A stretch of DNA of 64,000 bases. Origin: Ooceraea biroi (Eukaryota > Arthropoda > Insecta > Hymenoptera > Formicidae). Location: the NCBI RefSeq assembly GCF_003672135.1, contig NC_039509.1, positions 2,232,001 to 2,296,000 of the forward strand, given 5' to 3'. The translations under genes and the position numbers were made by a program. This document shows, in pieces, positions 28,397-41,060 of this stretch. The notes under the pieces are model-generated. The model saw only the letters and a program-made list of their open reading frames with translations. It ran no database searches and had not been told where the DNA came from. Within the stretch, counting starts at the first letter, position 1; each line of letters starts with the position of its first letter.

Positions 28397-29458
28397 CAAA
28401 GTAAAAGCCGAAGACTCCCAGAGGATGATCTCCCAGGTGTAACGGCGATAGGGGCAGTACGCACGGCAGTTGGTTACGGAAAGAATGATTCGCCGGTCGA
28501 GAGATTTCGCGCGTGCGGACGAGAGTCAAGTCCCTTTAGTTTTTGCCCGCGGCGCACCTCGTCTCTCTTTTTGCTCTGGCTTTTTGGTTCTTTTTTTCCT
28601 TTTTTTTCTTTTTTAAATCAAGCCGAAGGAAATAATCGGGTCCGCCAGAACTGAAAACTAGAAGATAAAGAGACCAATGATAAAAATGAATCACGAGAGT
28701 GCGCAGCGTCGCTGTCCGGCACAAAAGCGTCGTGGATCTTGCTTGACGAAGCGAGCGTTTCCCGGAAGCTAACGAGATGGATATTCCACACCCAATGGAA
28801 CCGTAAAGTCGAATGCCGCTGTAGCGTTTCCGGTATTTCAATTGAACCTTCAGAAATCTGCGTACCCGTTTTCCTCGTAGTGTCAAACTAAGTTAACACT
28901 TGATTCGCAGTAATGTTATTCGGATCAAACGTTCTTAAATAACATCTTGTCTCGAAATTTAGGAGCTTTATTCTTCAATTCTTAAAAGCTTGAAATAAGA
29001 TATTAATTTTAGAAGACGTAAAGTTATACATGAGTAGGGAAAATTTTCTGTTGGAATGTTTGAATACAAAAAATCTTCGAACTTGATCCTCGCCTTGCAT
29101 CGAGTCGTTACATCTGATTCCCTCGAAATTTTCGAAAAATTTGAAAATATGCGCACTTGAACACCCAAAACCCAGGGCCGAAAAAGGTAACTTCATTTTA
29201 TCAAAGCAGTTTTCATTTATATGCACATTTTTTTAAATCAATTCATACACGTCATATCGTTCGTGCGAGTTTTGCGATGAGCATTCGCGGGCAATTATGA
29301 GAGTCAAGCGTCGAGCATTAGCGATAGATTTTTTGTACATAATTGCACACACATGAACAGCCACTCAATTAGCGAAAATTATCAGTTGTTGGTGCGCAGC
29401 GGAAACGTGTGGTTAATCCTTGCACCGACAAATTCAATTCTTCCTCCTTCCGGGTTAA

Positions 29459-29652
29459 GCCAGATTATGCACGATTCGTAATTCGCGATTCGCAGTAAAT
29501 CATTCATAATTCGAATGGACTGATTCGTAATAATTCGCGTCCTTTGAGTTTCGTCAAAAAACCGCTCGGCTAGCGAATGGCGAGTCACGTATGAGGAATT
29601 GACGAATTTTCCCTCCACAAATATACGAATTACGAATCGCGCGTAGTCTGGC
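29459..29652. mobile_element. 194-bp terminal-inverted-repeat element
   Basis: The two ends pair as inverted copies: GCCAGATTATGCACGATTCG at the left and, read in reverse, GCCAGACTACGCGCGATTCG at the right; both continue with TAATTCG. Further GATTCG/TAATTCG motifs recur inside. It is short and non-coding, as in miniature inverted-repeat elements. I could not fix a target-site duplication. Confidence 0.6.
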
Positions 29653-30356
29653 CGCTAGCTTTGCAACGCGGTTGGTTTTCTGCCTCGCTTTTCTTTCACG
29701 CGAAAAGTTTGAATGAAAACAAAAACAAGTCGGAATAGATTCGGTGCGTATTAACGAGCAAAAAACGATGGACGTCTCGGACTTATCGATCAAAGTTATA
29801 TCAGCGCTGAAGCGGTAGACACGCATGCAAAATGCACGCGAGAGACAAAGAGTTCTTGTCACGCGATCGGCGTCGAATTATGCTCGCTTTGGAGCATTGT
29901 TTGTCCAGCGCAAGGATCCTGAATGACCAGTCGTGTACGAATACTAAATTTCAACGTGACGACGCGACGGTCGTGTTTTAGCCTTACGCGTGTTGCGTGA
30001 GAAGTCGTGAAGCTGGAAGCACTACGTGCTCTGCATTAGTTATCGACATTAGTTATCCGGTGCAAAAAGCCAAACAACAAAACACAAGCATGACGTAACG
30101 ACAAAGCGTGAGCGCGTAAGCGCAAGCACGGGAAAACTTTCGGGCTTAACGAGGCCAGCGATGTGCGTTGTGTAGGTTTGTTCTTTCCGCCTGGAACGAA
30201 ATCGATACATCGAGCGTTGCGAGGTAGCCAGATAAGAAATCAAAATTAGGAGCAAGTACGGACAGTTCAGTCAAAAAGAACGAACCTCTTAACAAGACAT
30301 AACGATTAATCGTGCAATCGCGTCAACATCGAGTCGCGAGATAAACATTACGTACC

Positions 30357-30515
30357 TGTCGACCTAGGTTCTCTCCTGCACAACTCCTGTGGAGTTCCTG
30401 ATAGATCCAGGGATCAGAATTCGCGCGAGAAATCTCACAGTTTCACCGGCATAGCTCACAGTCGAAGGCAAACGCGCGCCGACCACCTCTGCGCGAAATT
30501 AATCGCGTGAGGGAA

Positions 30516-30558
<43 letters not shown>

Positions 30559-31290
30559 GAGAGGCAACGGTAGTCCCGATCGAAGAATTTCACATACGAG
30601 GACGAGCGCGGGCAGCCTCCACGGGGTCTCCTGGGAAAATGGTGCGTCGTGGTCGCCGAACCGGCCTGTCCGTCTCCGTCCGTCCGTCCGTTCGTTCCGC
30701 ACCGGTCCCTCTCGGACTCGCTCGAGATCGAGTCGAGAGTTGCGCGATACTGAGCAATCCTCTCTCGCGCGCGCGATAATTCACTGATCGGACGAGGCGA
30801 AGCGGACGATACCGACCATTCCGCCGAATCGAGCCGAACCCACTCGAGCGATCACTGCCGAGCACGACTGTTGACTCGGACGGCCGCGGAAGCGTTCGCG
30901 AACGAGGAAGCGACCGAACACAACCGCGCGGAAAAAACGTCTCGCGAGCACTGACTACATCGGCGGCTCGGCGCGGCTGCTGTGATGATCCGCAGTGTTG
31001 CTAACGGTGACACTTTGCCTCACGCATGCGCGGCTCAGCGAATCCAGTGACGTGCGCACACGGCGCAGCGCGGCGTGTGCGTAACGCGACAATTTGTGAG
31101 ATGCCGCAGAGCGGATAGATCGTTTTCTAGGAAAACGGAGGATCCGACGGGGATCTTGCTTCGTGAATTAGATTCTTTACTGAGAATAATTTTGCTGAAA
31201 ATGCGTCCGATGCGCGTGCGCAGAGAGAACCATTAGCAACACTGATAGGCCGCGGCGACGCGACAAACGCTGTCGCGGCGCTCTTCCGCT
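30357..31290 (-). promoter_or_regulatory. CpG-rich promoter-like block, probable MAPKAPK2 promoter
   Basis: This block is markedly richer in G+C and CpG (many CGCG and CGAG motifs) than the AT-rich sequence on both sides. It contains a GA tract at 30519-30563, and it lies at and upstream of the best minus-strand 5' UTR donor (exon end 30356). No TATA box is evident on the minus strand. Promoter function is inferred from composition and position. Confidence 0.4.
30519..30563. repeat. (GA)n tract
   Basis: Nearly pure GA repeat of about 45 bases, read as (CT)n on the minus strand. It could bind GAGA-type factors given its place in the promoter-like block. Confidence 0.8.
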
Positions 31291-34200
31291 GACTCATTCG
31301 TTACGTAGATTCGACATCGCCAGTCGATTAATACGCGCGCTGTGATGCTAAGGTTTCTCTCACTACGTTTACGCGAGCGTCACTCCTGCAGTAACTCACT
31401 CGAATTATCTAGCTTACAATTCGCTGCGTGTAAACTAATAGTTCGTGGCTAGAGTGGCTAGACCCCCGTTTACGCGCAGCGAATTATCGTAAGTTGGTAT
31501 AATTTATATTAGATTTTAGATTCAGTCTTTCGCATTCGAGAAAAAAGAAAATTTGTTTATATTTATATAGTTTGTGACTGTATCGCGCATTCAAATATTT
31601 GTCGGCATGTGCAGTCCATCGTGACGTAATTGCATAGCGTGCGATGCGCACGCACCATTTGGTTGTTCACGGAACAGCGCGCTTTCTCAAGAAAATTTAA
31701 TAAAGTTTAATTCCCTCGCACCGACCCGCAGCTATCACAGGGATATTGACCCTTTGTGATATATCGAACATCGCGCAAAATCGATTGATGTTATTTATTA
31801 TGTTTTTCTTACTTTAATGTTGAAAATATAAAAATAAAATAGCGATAGAGTTAAGTTTGTTATCTAATCTCTTTTTTTAAATAAAAGATCAGATAATACA
31901 AACAAAACACGTATGAAGACACGTATATCTTAGATAACAAATTTTCTTCATAAAACTTTATCTTTTTTTATTTATTTCTTATTTATTATAGCAAATTTCT
32001 ACACGATTTCTTGACGTTATAAAAATACATATTAACAAAAAGTAGGGATTTGTAGACAAATATTTCAAAAGAATTTTGATGCTTCTATTTGAATAAAATA
32101 AATTTTATTGCATTACATCCCCCTTAAAACCCTTAAATTTTTGGTTGACAGATTATTTAATATTGCGCATTACTATTTGAGACATTTATGACAGTTATGC
32201 TAACCGATTCACTTTGTATAAATTGCATATAAAGTTGGGTTGAAGGAACAAATACGATGACTGCATATCTCTACACGCGAGCTAGTATAGTATTTATTTT
32301 TTTATCGTAAATATATGTTATCTCGCAACAAATTTAAATATGCGCGCATATATATATATATATGTATATAAAACTATGTACATACTATTTTTAGCGAAAT
32401 CGCGTTGCAACAGATTTTCAGGTCGCTCTTTAGAACTACATTTTCTAATTTATGTAACAATAATTACAAAAAATCTTAACGTCAATATAAATATCTCTCT
32501 CTCTCTCTCTTTCTTTCTCTTATGTAGGCACCTTCTTATATGTACATATGTAATTCCCTTTATAATGAATTTACGAAACGTCATATTGCGATATAGCTTA
32601 TTAAGAACGTAATCTGAAAAATAAATGCTGCTGCGATGATTCTGTAACTTATGTTTAAGTAATGTACATAGCAGAATAAAACCTGAAATAATACAAAATG
32701 TACTCGAATCTCGAAGCGAACAAAATAACGCAAAGTCAAACACCGTTAAATGTGCGAATATGTAAAATATATTAACTAAAATTGAGTTTCAGAAATTCTT
32801 TGTATTTTGCAATAAAGATGCTGATCACCTCAACAACGAATACAAATATGTAAAATAGTATTTTCCTAGATAACGCTATCATCATCAATATAATTAGTAT
32901 TGTCTGCTTTTCTCGTATTAGTCTGTATTATTCGATTGCAGTAGAACCTCGATATAAGACCTTTCCGCTTCGTATATTTCTGCCTTTTCTAAACTATCGT
33001 ATCGTTTCCTTTTGTATTAACAGTAGGTGATAAGAAACAATAGAAGTCTCTATTGTATACATGTTTTGCAACACAAACCAAAGGTAAATCATTAATAAAA
33101 CAAAACACAAAATAGTCTTGTCACTATGGAAGAAGAATTCGTTATAAGTCCACTTCTAATATCTATCTCCAACAATCGACTTATATCGAGACCTTGCTGT
33201 ATTATGAAAATCTTGAAGAAATTAATATTATTCTCGAATAATTATCATGATTCAATAAGTTTATCATCGAGATAAAATTTAGATATTTATTATAATTTAT
33301 ACTAAAATTACTGAATTAATTAATAATAAAAAAAAATAATAAAATGATAAACATATCAGATTGCCAATATTTTCAATATTTGTTATAATTATTAATTGAA
33401 GTATTAATATATTTAACTTAAATATACTAGTGTTGCTTTACTTCACCAAAACGGTTGTTGAATATGTATCGGACATATAATTATACATATTATATAATTA
33501 TTAATTGCTTTCGTAACAATGATTAAGCTACATGTATATATAATTACAGTTAACAATAAAACATGAAATTTACATTCAGTTAAGTAACTCATGTACAGAT
33601 GTTACATTTATCTATAAACGCGCTCTCTCCCTCTCTATCTATCTACCTATATATCTGATATAATTAAGTATCCACGCTTCTCTCTTACAAAAAATATAAT
33701 TTTTTATATAAGCTACTGAGTATTAGAACCTCGGTTGATGCGGTTATCGGTGCGTACTTTTACGAACTTTTTTACTCGTTATTTAACGAGCTGTCAGTGA
33801 GCTGCTAGTAGACATTTCTTCCTAAGTTATTTGCCAGATTCTTTATTTTTTGCGCGTACGTAGATTGCGATGTAGCACTAGCAGCATGACAGTGCTAACG
33901 ATAATGAGAACGATGATGGGACAACTGTAAATCTCACCGGCGAGATTATGAAAAAATGTCACGTCCAAGTGGTGATGACGTGGATACAGGCGTTAACAGT
34001 CAGCAGTGCCAATTTTTTAATTAAAAATAACAATCTCTTTCTCTCTCTCAGCACATCACAGAGTTACTACTGTCAGTCATCAAGGAAGATCCGAAATAAG
34101 ATTGAAAAGTTTCAAAATTTAATTCACAAAAGTCATAAAAATATGTACCGATAACCATGGCTCTAACTTGCCCATTCAGCTTGTAAATTACAACAAAACT

Positions 34201-35324
34201 TTTAATTAGTAATAATAATTTTATTGTCTATCCCGAATGCGTAACTGGTAATTAGCGCCCCAAGATTTTGATTTTTACACACATTAGAAGCAAAATATTA
34301 TCGTAATTGCTTTATTTATATCAAGGGAATTTGAATTATGTTATATTCCATTTCGTGCCAATATTTCCATACGCACAAGTTACAAGAAACGCTTTTTTCA
34401 CTCTTGACTCATATCACGTGCCGATAATCTCTTCTCACTCGAAATAAGAAAATTACTTTTTTTTTTGCGGAAAGATTATACCAAGCGCATTTATATAATA
34501 GATTATCTGGCTGTTAATAAAAATATATTATAAATATTGTTATTACCTTGTACGTTTTGTTTAAGTAATCTGCCGATATATCAAACACTTTTGTGAAATT
34601 GTATCACATCAGTAGCGCATAAATATCATAGAATATTTTCAAGGTATACTAAGAGTTCTAGAGATCAATTAAAGAAGCTCACATTATTTCGTTCCATCCA
34701 TGGATACTTAAAAATGCAACAGAAAAATATTTTTCTTATACCTTCACTTGCAATCGTATATATATATATATATATACGTACGATACATATAAATATTATA
34801 ACGTCAGTATCCCTGATTATCACTTCACAGAACCGCTCGTCTCACGAGCAACGTTACGTAAGCTCTAACTTGAAGTTCATGTACACTTTTCTTTTTGGAA
34901 TCAACGCGACAATGGCGTTAAATCATAGAAGCTTTTTCGAAAATTTTGCGTAATTTTTTTCCACTGTGTATAATAAATAGAAAATTGTTAATGTCAAGCT
35001 AGTCTTATAAATAATTAAACTGTATAGATAACAATGTATAGCTAAACATTCACGAGATATATCAGTACATACATACGCACCTGAATCCAAAGAAATTCTT
35101 TTTACGGTATATTTTTCATGACAAGCATGACGGACACAACGACACGATCATGCCTTTTTCGATAAAATATTTAAAAAGAACGAGGTAAAAGAAATGAAAA
35201 AAAAAAGAAGTAATTTCGACCCATGTGCTGCATTTTCGTTGTAAGAACGCATTTAAGGCCTCCGGGACATTTACATGTACGCCACTCTCTTCGACAGCGA
35301 TTTACATTGCACCGTTAGTATTCG
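31291..35324. other. Intergenic plus Hr78 3' UTR, AT-rich
   Basis: No gene recognised. The right part probably holds the minus-strand Hr78 3' UTR, since the stop is at 35325-35327. Simple sequences include a (CT)n tract at about 32493-32511 and (TA)n tracts at about 32349-32363 and 34757-34776. A dispersed repeat lies at 32939-33199. Confidence 0.45.
32939..33199 (-). repeat. Dispersed repeat copy 2 with inverted ends
   Basis: The left end is CAGTAGAACCTCGATATAAG. The right end, read in reverse, is CAGCAAGGTCTCGATATAAG, so the element has terminal inverted repeats of about 20 bp. Its reverse complement matches 14879-15185 throughout. The length is 261 bp and it has no coding capacity. This fits a miniature non-autonomous DNA transposon, family not assigned. 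Confidence 0.7.
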
Positions 35325-37908
35325 TCACCCCGCGTGACTCTCCGACTCGGTTTTGTAACTCTGCATGCTAAGGATGTAAGGTACGACGTTAGGCACGCTC
35401 ACGCGACCGAGCAGACCCGCGAAGAAGAGGTCCTCCAGAACCCGAGGACTGATCGAACGAAGCGGCGCCAACTTCAGTAGGAAGCGAGGTAATCTATCGG
35501 AGCCCACGCGTTGCTGCAGCTCCGTCCACGCCGCCTCTTGCAAGACCTCAACCTTCTTACGCCAGGCGCCCGCCAAGACATTGTCTGGGGAATATAATAA
35601 AATATTTAAACGCGCTTCGTCAGTTATATGAAAAAAATTTTCCTGTTTATTTAAACTCACTTACCAGGGCTGAAGAGCGCTAAAGCCTTAAGGTACGCGT
35701 ACTCGGTAGAATCCACCTGCAATTTGTGCAGCGAACTCACGCAGTCCTGTAGTCTGCATATGTGCTCCGTGAGGTATTTCACTCTGCTAACCGTAATATT
35801 CTCCTGCGTGATGTTAGCTTGCAAGTGATTGATAATCGACGTCAGGATACTGGGGAGGGACAGCGTGTACGCGCACTGCGCGAGGCCTAGTATAAACAGT
35901 TGTCCCCAGCAACTTCGCACTAGAGTGGTCTGCACTTCGGATCTAAAAAATAAAATAAAATGCATTTATCACTCGAGTAATAATTCGACTCTCATCGTCA
36001 ATGTAGTGGTAACGGATGCTACGCAGACGTACACACGCGCACTTACGGTAAAGCTTGGAACGCTGGAAGTCCTCGTGCCCAATGCACCGACAAAAATAAT
36101 AACCTAGCCGCGCTCTCGCATATGTAATGAATGGACAAGTACGCCGACGCCGGACTCGGCACCCTCAATTCGAACGACGTGTTCCGGTCGGAGATTATTT
36201 GGCCGGTCCACTCCTCCTCAGGTTCACCTGAACCGTTCACCGTCTGCAAGCGAGCAACCTGGCGTATTAACAATCTGCTGATCCTCTGCCGATCGCGGCG
36301 CATTACAGATAGAATAAAGAGATAACAGGATAGCGATCGCGACTTACATCACCGATGAGTTTAGCTATGCTATCCAACGCATGAGAAAGGAGCAACCGCT
36401 CGCGCGCCAAGGTCAAAGCATCGCTGAGATCGCTGTCGCTGCTCTGGTCCTCCATGCTCGGGCTCTCGGGTTGCTCCCAAACCGGGGGTGCTTCGGGCGC
36501 GGGCTGCTGCGGCTCCGGTTTCACCCTGGTACTGCGGTTGCCTACTTTCCCCGTTGCTGACTCGCCCAACACAGGTTTCCTCTCGTGTTGGACAGCTGCG
36601 ACATCACCGGTATCGCCCGTGTTACGTATCTGTTGCACTTACGCTATACTTTAACTCTTTGCAGCATAGATTATTTGTTTTTATTATATATTTTGTGTAA
36701 TTTTGTATTCCAAATAATTAAAATAAAACTATTTTCTCGCATTTTATGCAAATAAAATTTCTGTGCAATTAGGTATTTTTTTTGTTAAAATCCTGTTTTG
36801 CTTCAAAGAGTTAAGAGACAAGTTTGCAATTAGGAGCGAATCGATTTTACTTACAGTCGCTTCTCATGCCCATCGCTAGACACTTTTGAAGTCTACAATA
36901 CTGACAACGATTCCTGTGGTGTTTGGTAACTTCGCAGTTCTTACTGCCTCTGCATTGGTAGCCCAATTGTTTACGAATGCTGCGCTTGAAGAAACCCTTG
37001 CAACCTTCGCAACTGATCGCCCCGTAATGCCTACCGCTCGCTCTGTCACCGCAAACGACGCAGAGCTCCAGGGAAAGCCCTAAACCTAGCGAGCCGCGGA
37101 CCTCTCTCGTTAATTTTACCTGCGAAACATCGAAATGTTCGAATTAATACGACGATAAAATGTCGATGCAACGCGTGACGACAGATATTTACTTCGACAT
37201 CGACATTATTCAAATGTTCCATGCCGGAATGCAAGTGAACCATTCCCGGATGATGGCTCAAACTGCGGAAATCTCTTGCTATCTTGTGATCCATCTTGTC
37301 GTCGTGCATGTTGTCCACGTAATTCTGATCCCTATCTACGTCTCTCTAGCAAAATAAACGGTCAACACTTAATTAAATAAATTACCCAAGCCCCTGTTAA
37401 AACGAAAAAGTAATTAACTACGTAGAATGATGCAAGATCTCTCAAAGTGAATTTAAAAACTCTCTTTGAATTACCATAGCTGGATGATGTCCTATACTAT
37501 GAAAATTTCTGCCCAATTTCTCAGATTTGTCGTCATGCATGTCAACACGATCACTTGGATCGATGTCCGTATCTCTCTGCAACGCGATAACAAATTTGAG
37601 AAATTCTTTGTGAAATATGTACAGATAATGCAATTTATTATTTTAGTTCTTATTTTAAATTTAAATTTTAAATATATTTTAAATTTAAAAGAATTATCAC
37701 TTTCAGTTTCCAATAAATCTCAATTATTATCTTCTCAACGAGACAACTATTAAAGATGAAATTATGATAAATGATATACCTCTAAATCAGCATCTGATGC
37801 GTGTTCATGATGATGAGAAAGACCTCGAAAATCCATTCCAACTTTGCAGTCTGACTCTTTCTCATTCAGATTATCGTGATCTCGTTGCTCTCTGTGATCT
37901 CTGTCCAT
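35325..37908 (-). CDS. Hr78: Nuclear receptor Hr78 (NR2 group, TR2/TR4-like)
   Basis: Eight phase-consistent exons on the minus strand: 37914-37780, 37576-37475, 37345-37193, 37119-36855, 36595-36348, 36243-36047, 35942-35665 and 35584-35325 (TGA 35325-35327), about 543 residues. The DNA-binding domain is complete: two C4 zinc fingers, LCVVCGDRASGRHYGAISCE, a P-box CEGCKGFFKRS, and NRCQYCRLQKCLAMGMRS. The hinge starts SVQHERKPVLGE, a signature of fly Hr78. The ligand-binding domain spans the last exons (ALPSEVQTTLVRSCWGQLFI is its helix 3-5 signature). Hr78 is a nuclear transcription factor needed in ecdysone-driven development in flies. The start is placed at the first ATG of the first visible exon (37906-37908). 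An upstream coding exon cannot be excluded, because that exon is open to its acceptor. The three N-terminal exons are repeats of each other. Confidence 0.92.
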
Positions 37909-37914
37909 TTCTCT

Positions 37915-40900
37915 CTATAAAACGGATCGGTTCCTCCGTTAGGTGTACATATATATCATAAATGCAAGATATTTTCATGCAAACATTAACGATTTTCAGC
38001 TAAATACGCTGACTGTCGATTTACATGTTCAAAATAAAGAGATTCCTTTAACGTTTATAATGCTATTCGAACGATAAATCGAAGATTCGAAGCATAATGT
38101 CATAAAATGTTTTTTTAAAATGCAATCTCAAAACAAAGTAATAAAATGCGACAGCAATTATTAGAAAGTATGAATACTAGAAACTATCAAAAGAATCAAT
38201 AATTAAATTAATAAGATATGTCTATTACTAAATAAAAAAAACAGTATACATTCAAAACGTAACATGAATTATATATCCCATATAAAAATATTCAGAAATA
38301 ATTTTAAAAGTATCGTTCGAGTAGCATTGAATCAACGTCACTTATATAATCTTTACAACGTTTCCTTTAAAAACTTTATCACGATCTCTCTGTTATATTA
38401 TAGAAATTTAAACAGATTTAAGAAAACTAAACAGGATACACGTGCGGTGATCTACAAGCCATCATGTGCCACGCGAGAAGATGCGCTGCACCCAACAATC
38501 GATCCGACACCGATCCTTCTTTCTCGCGGCTGCCCATTCCGCTAAGAGGAATAAAAAGAAAGAGAGAAAGAGAGAGAGTTGCGCGATCCAAAGTATTTGG
38601 AGAACTAAGCGCAGGGGCGCGGGATAAAAATGTAAACTGGAGCATTTGCGTCCCCACTTGCCGGGGAGAAACTCCTCGGCACCGCTGGTCTCCCTCCCGT
38701 CCCCTTATATCATGTTTTGAGAGGTGAAAGAGATGGTCCCGAGTTCCTCGGTTCGTAGGTTGCTACGCGGTTAGGTAGGTAGGTGCATGCCGATGCCCGG
38801 CTGCGTCGCGCTACGCTGCACCGCCGCCGGACTGCTCTGTCATAGAGCGAGTGGTCCATTTCCATACGTCCGTAATCCGATTCACGACGGGAACGTATGC
38901 TCTCGACGCTCGCCGCTATACGATTTCAGCGAGATTCGGATACGGTGGAGTGTGATGGAGTACCTCGGAGCACAAGTGTGCTTTTCATGTGATTTATTAA
39001 TCGTCACACACACGTGTCTATAATTCACGGATTGCGATATTTAATGAAATAATTTTAATATTTTCAGGTCTCCGTCCATATGTTATATTTCTATTATCAT
39101 AATGTACGAAATTACTGAGAAAAAGAGAAAGAAAAGGAAGGAGAGAGAGAGAGAGAGATTTGAAGCATATGTGCAAATATCCTACTCTACCTGAAAATGA
39201 TATTCAGATTAAATAACATTTGCAAAATATGCTTCTTGTTTTCCCTCTCGATTTATTATAAATTTAAAATAGATATTTGATATTCATAGATTTTATTTCA
39301 AATAATAATAAATTAAATACTTTTATAAAATATTGATAAATTCTATGAGATCTCATTTAAAAATGAGAAACACATTTAACGACTCCTTTCAAGGAAATTC
39401 CAAGATTTCGGTATTTTTTTTGTTTACCATACTTATTTTCCAGTTGCCGACATTTTCAAGACCAAGATATCTGAAGCATACTCATCGACTTTTTTTCACA
39501 TTCCATCGATTCTTGAAGAACGTACTAAATGCGCTTGAAAAAATCATATTTTCGTTATCAGAGTCGTCGTTATCAAATCAAAGTACTTTCGCACAGACAA
39601 TCATCGAGATCGATCATCGAATCACGAGAATCATGGAGAATCTCGCGATGATCCATTTCTCGCGTTCCGCAATCGGAACGTAGATCCGTCGCGACTCTGA
39701 TAAGGGCGTGCACGCGCGTGCGAGCAAACGTTGATAAGCCGCGATGATAGCCGCGTGCAGCACGATGCGAATAAGAAGACCGAATGAGAACCGAGGAGGA
39801 AGCGAGGAGGAGTTCCGCGCGCATGTGCACGTTCGTTTGCAAAACCAAAGAGAAATATGAGCAGCAGCCGTGCCAGTTGGACGCGCGAAAAGCCAACGCG
39901 AGTTGAAAGCGTACCGAGCGCGCGCTATCGCCGCTCCTCTAAAGAACCGTGTTACTCCGCGCTTTAAATCCCGCGATTCCACGCGTTGCGTTTACTAACG
40001 TCACCGAGCGCGCAAGTTACCTGGTTATCAACGTCGCGTAAACTCGACGCTGCTACGACTACGGAAGATCACAACGCGGCTCACTACACTCACCTCGATC
40101 CCGAGCTGACGGATAGGCGCACGATCCACTTCCGAGTCTCAACTCACACTCGTTCAACACATCGATGCATGCGTATTCAACGCACTCGACACGACGAATT
40201 GAATTCAAACACGAAGGAGCGCGCCGCGCGAGGCCGAATTCAGATTCGAAAAGTCTCGCGAGGCGACGGCTTATCGAGAGTCACTTTCGATCCCGCGTCG
40301 TAGACTCGACGAGAGGTCCGGGCAAGCACACAACTTCGGAGAGCACTCGCGCTTGCGCGCAAAGTTCGAGGACGGAATGCACGGATACGCTACCTGTTGT
40401 GCTTCGGGTCGCTCGCTCGCTCGCTCGCGCGGCCTCCGGCGTATGCCGTGCGCTTTACGTGCGTGCATGAGTGTGTGCACACATGGGTCACGTAATGTGT
40501 AGTCGACCGAACACGGACACGGACCGGCCGACCGATCGACCGAACGAACGAATGAAGGTCCGTTCGAACGCTCGTGGCCAACGCGCGATTCCGACGCGTT
40601 TACGCCGGAGCGTCGTCGCGTTCCCTCGCTCGTAGCTCCTCACGCGAAAAGCTGCACGCCACTGCCACCGCCGCCGCCGCCGTCGTCACCACCTTCCCTC
40701 CTCCTGCTGCTGCTGCTGCTGCTCCTGGTTCTCTTCTTTCTCTACTTCCCCTCGCAGCAACCTTGCGCGCAGGTGAACGCAGCCGGTCACTCCATCGGTC
40801 GGTCGGTCGACGGGCGAGTAAGCGAGTGAGCAAGGCAGGCCGTTCTCCACGGCGCGCAGGTTGGCAGGTCACTCTCTTGCACCGCGCACGCCGGCCAGGT

Positions 40901-41060
40901 GCATTCCCGCGTCCTGCTTGCCTGCTTTTCTCTCCACGCTTAATCGTGGGTCGGAGCGAGAGAGCGCGATTGAGCGAGGGAGCGCGCGCGACTACGGGCC
41001 TACGAGCGCGCCAGGTTATGTCGCGTTATGTCACGTAACACGCCCGCGATTAATCGCACA
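37915..41060 (-). promoter_or_regulatory. Hr78 upstream region with CpG-rich block
   Basis: 37915-39650 is mostly AT-rich with no supported exon. 39680-41060 is strongly GC- and CpG-rich, with simple CCG/CTG tracts at 40665-40725, and looks like a promoter. A minus-strand donor match (AACCAG before GTAACTT) would end a 5' UTR exon at 40021. The many overlapping long frames here follow from GC content and are not taken as genes. Confidence 0.35.

Larger units (their letters stand above)
26404..30356 (-). other. MAPKAPK2 5' UTR exons and first intron
   Basis: The exon carrying the start codon extends untranslated to an acceptor, so it begins at 26545 (AG at 26547-26546, minus strand). The strongest upstream donor on this strand is CGACAG before GTACGTAATG; its exon ends at 30356. 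That exon contains a tiny upstream frame (ATGCCGGTGAAACTGTGA). The intron between them has no recognised gene, but it holds a hairpin at 28342-28396 and an inverted-repeat element at 29459-29652. Exon pairing is inferred. Confidence 0.45.

Noticed and set aside
40574..41038. 154-codon plus-strand Arg/Ala/Ser-rich frame
   Set aside because: Lies in a CpG-rich block with CCG and CTG tracts. The residue content follows from the simple sequence, and other frames are open there too.
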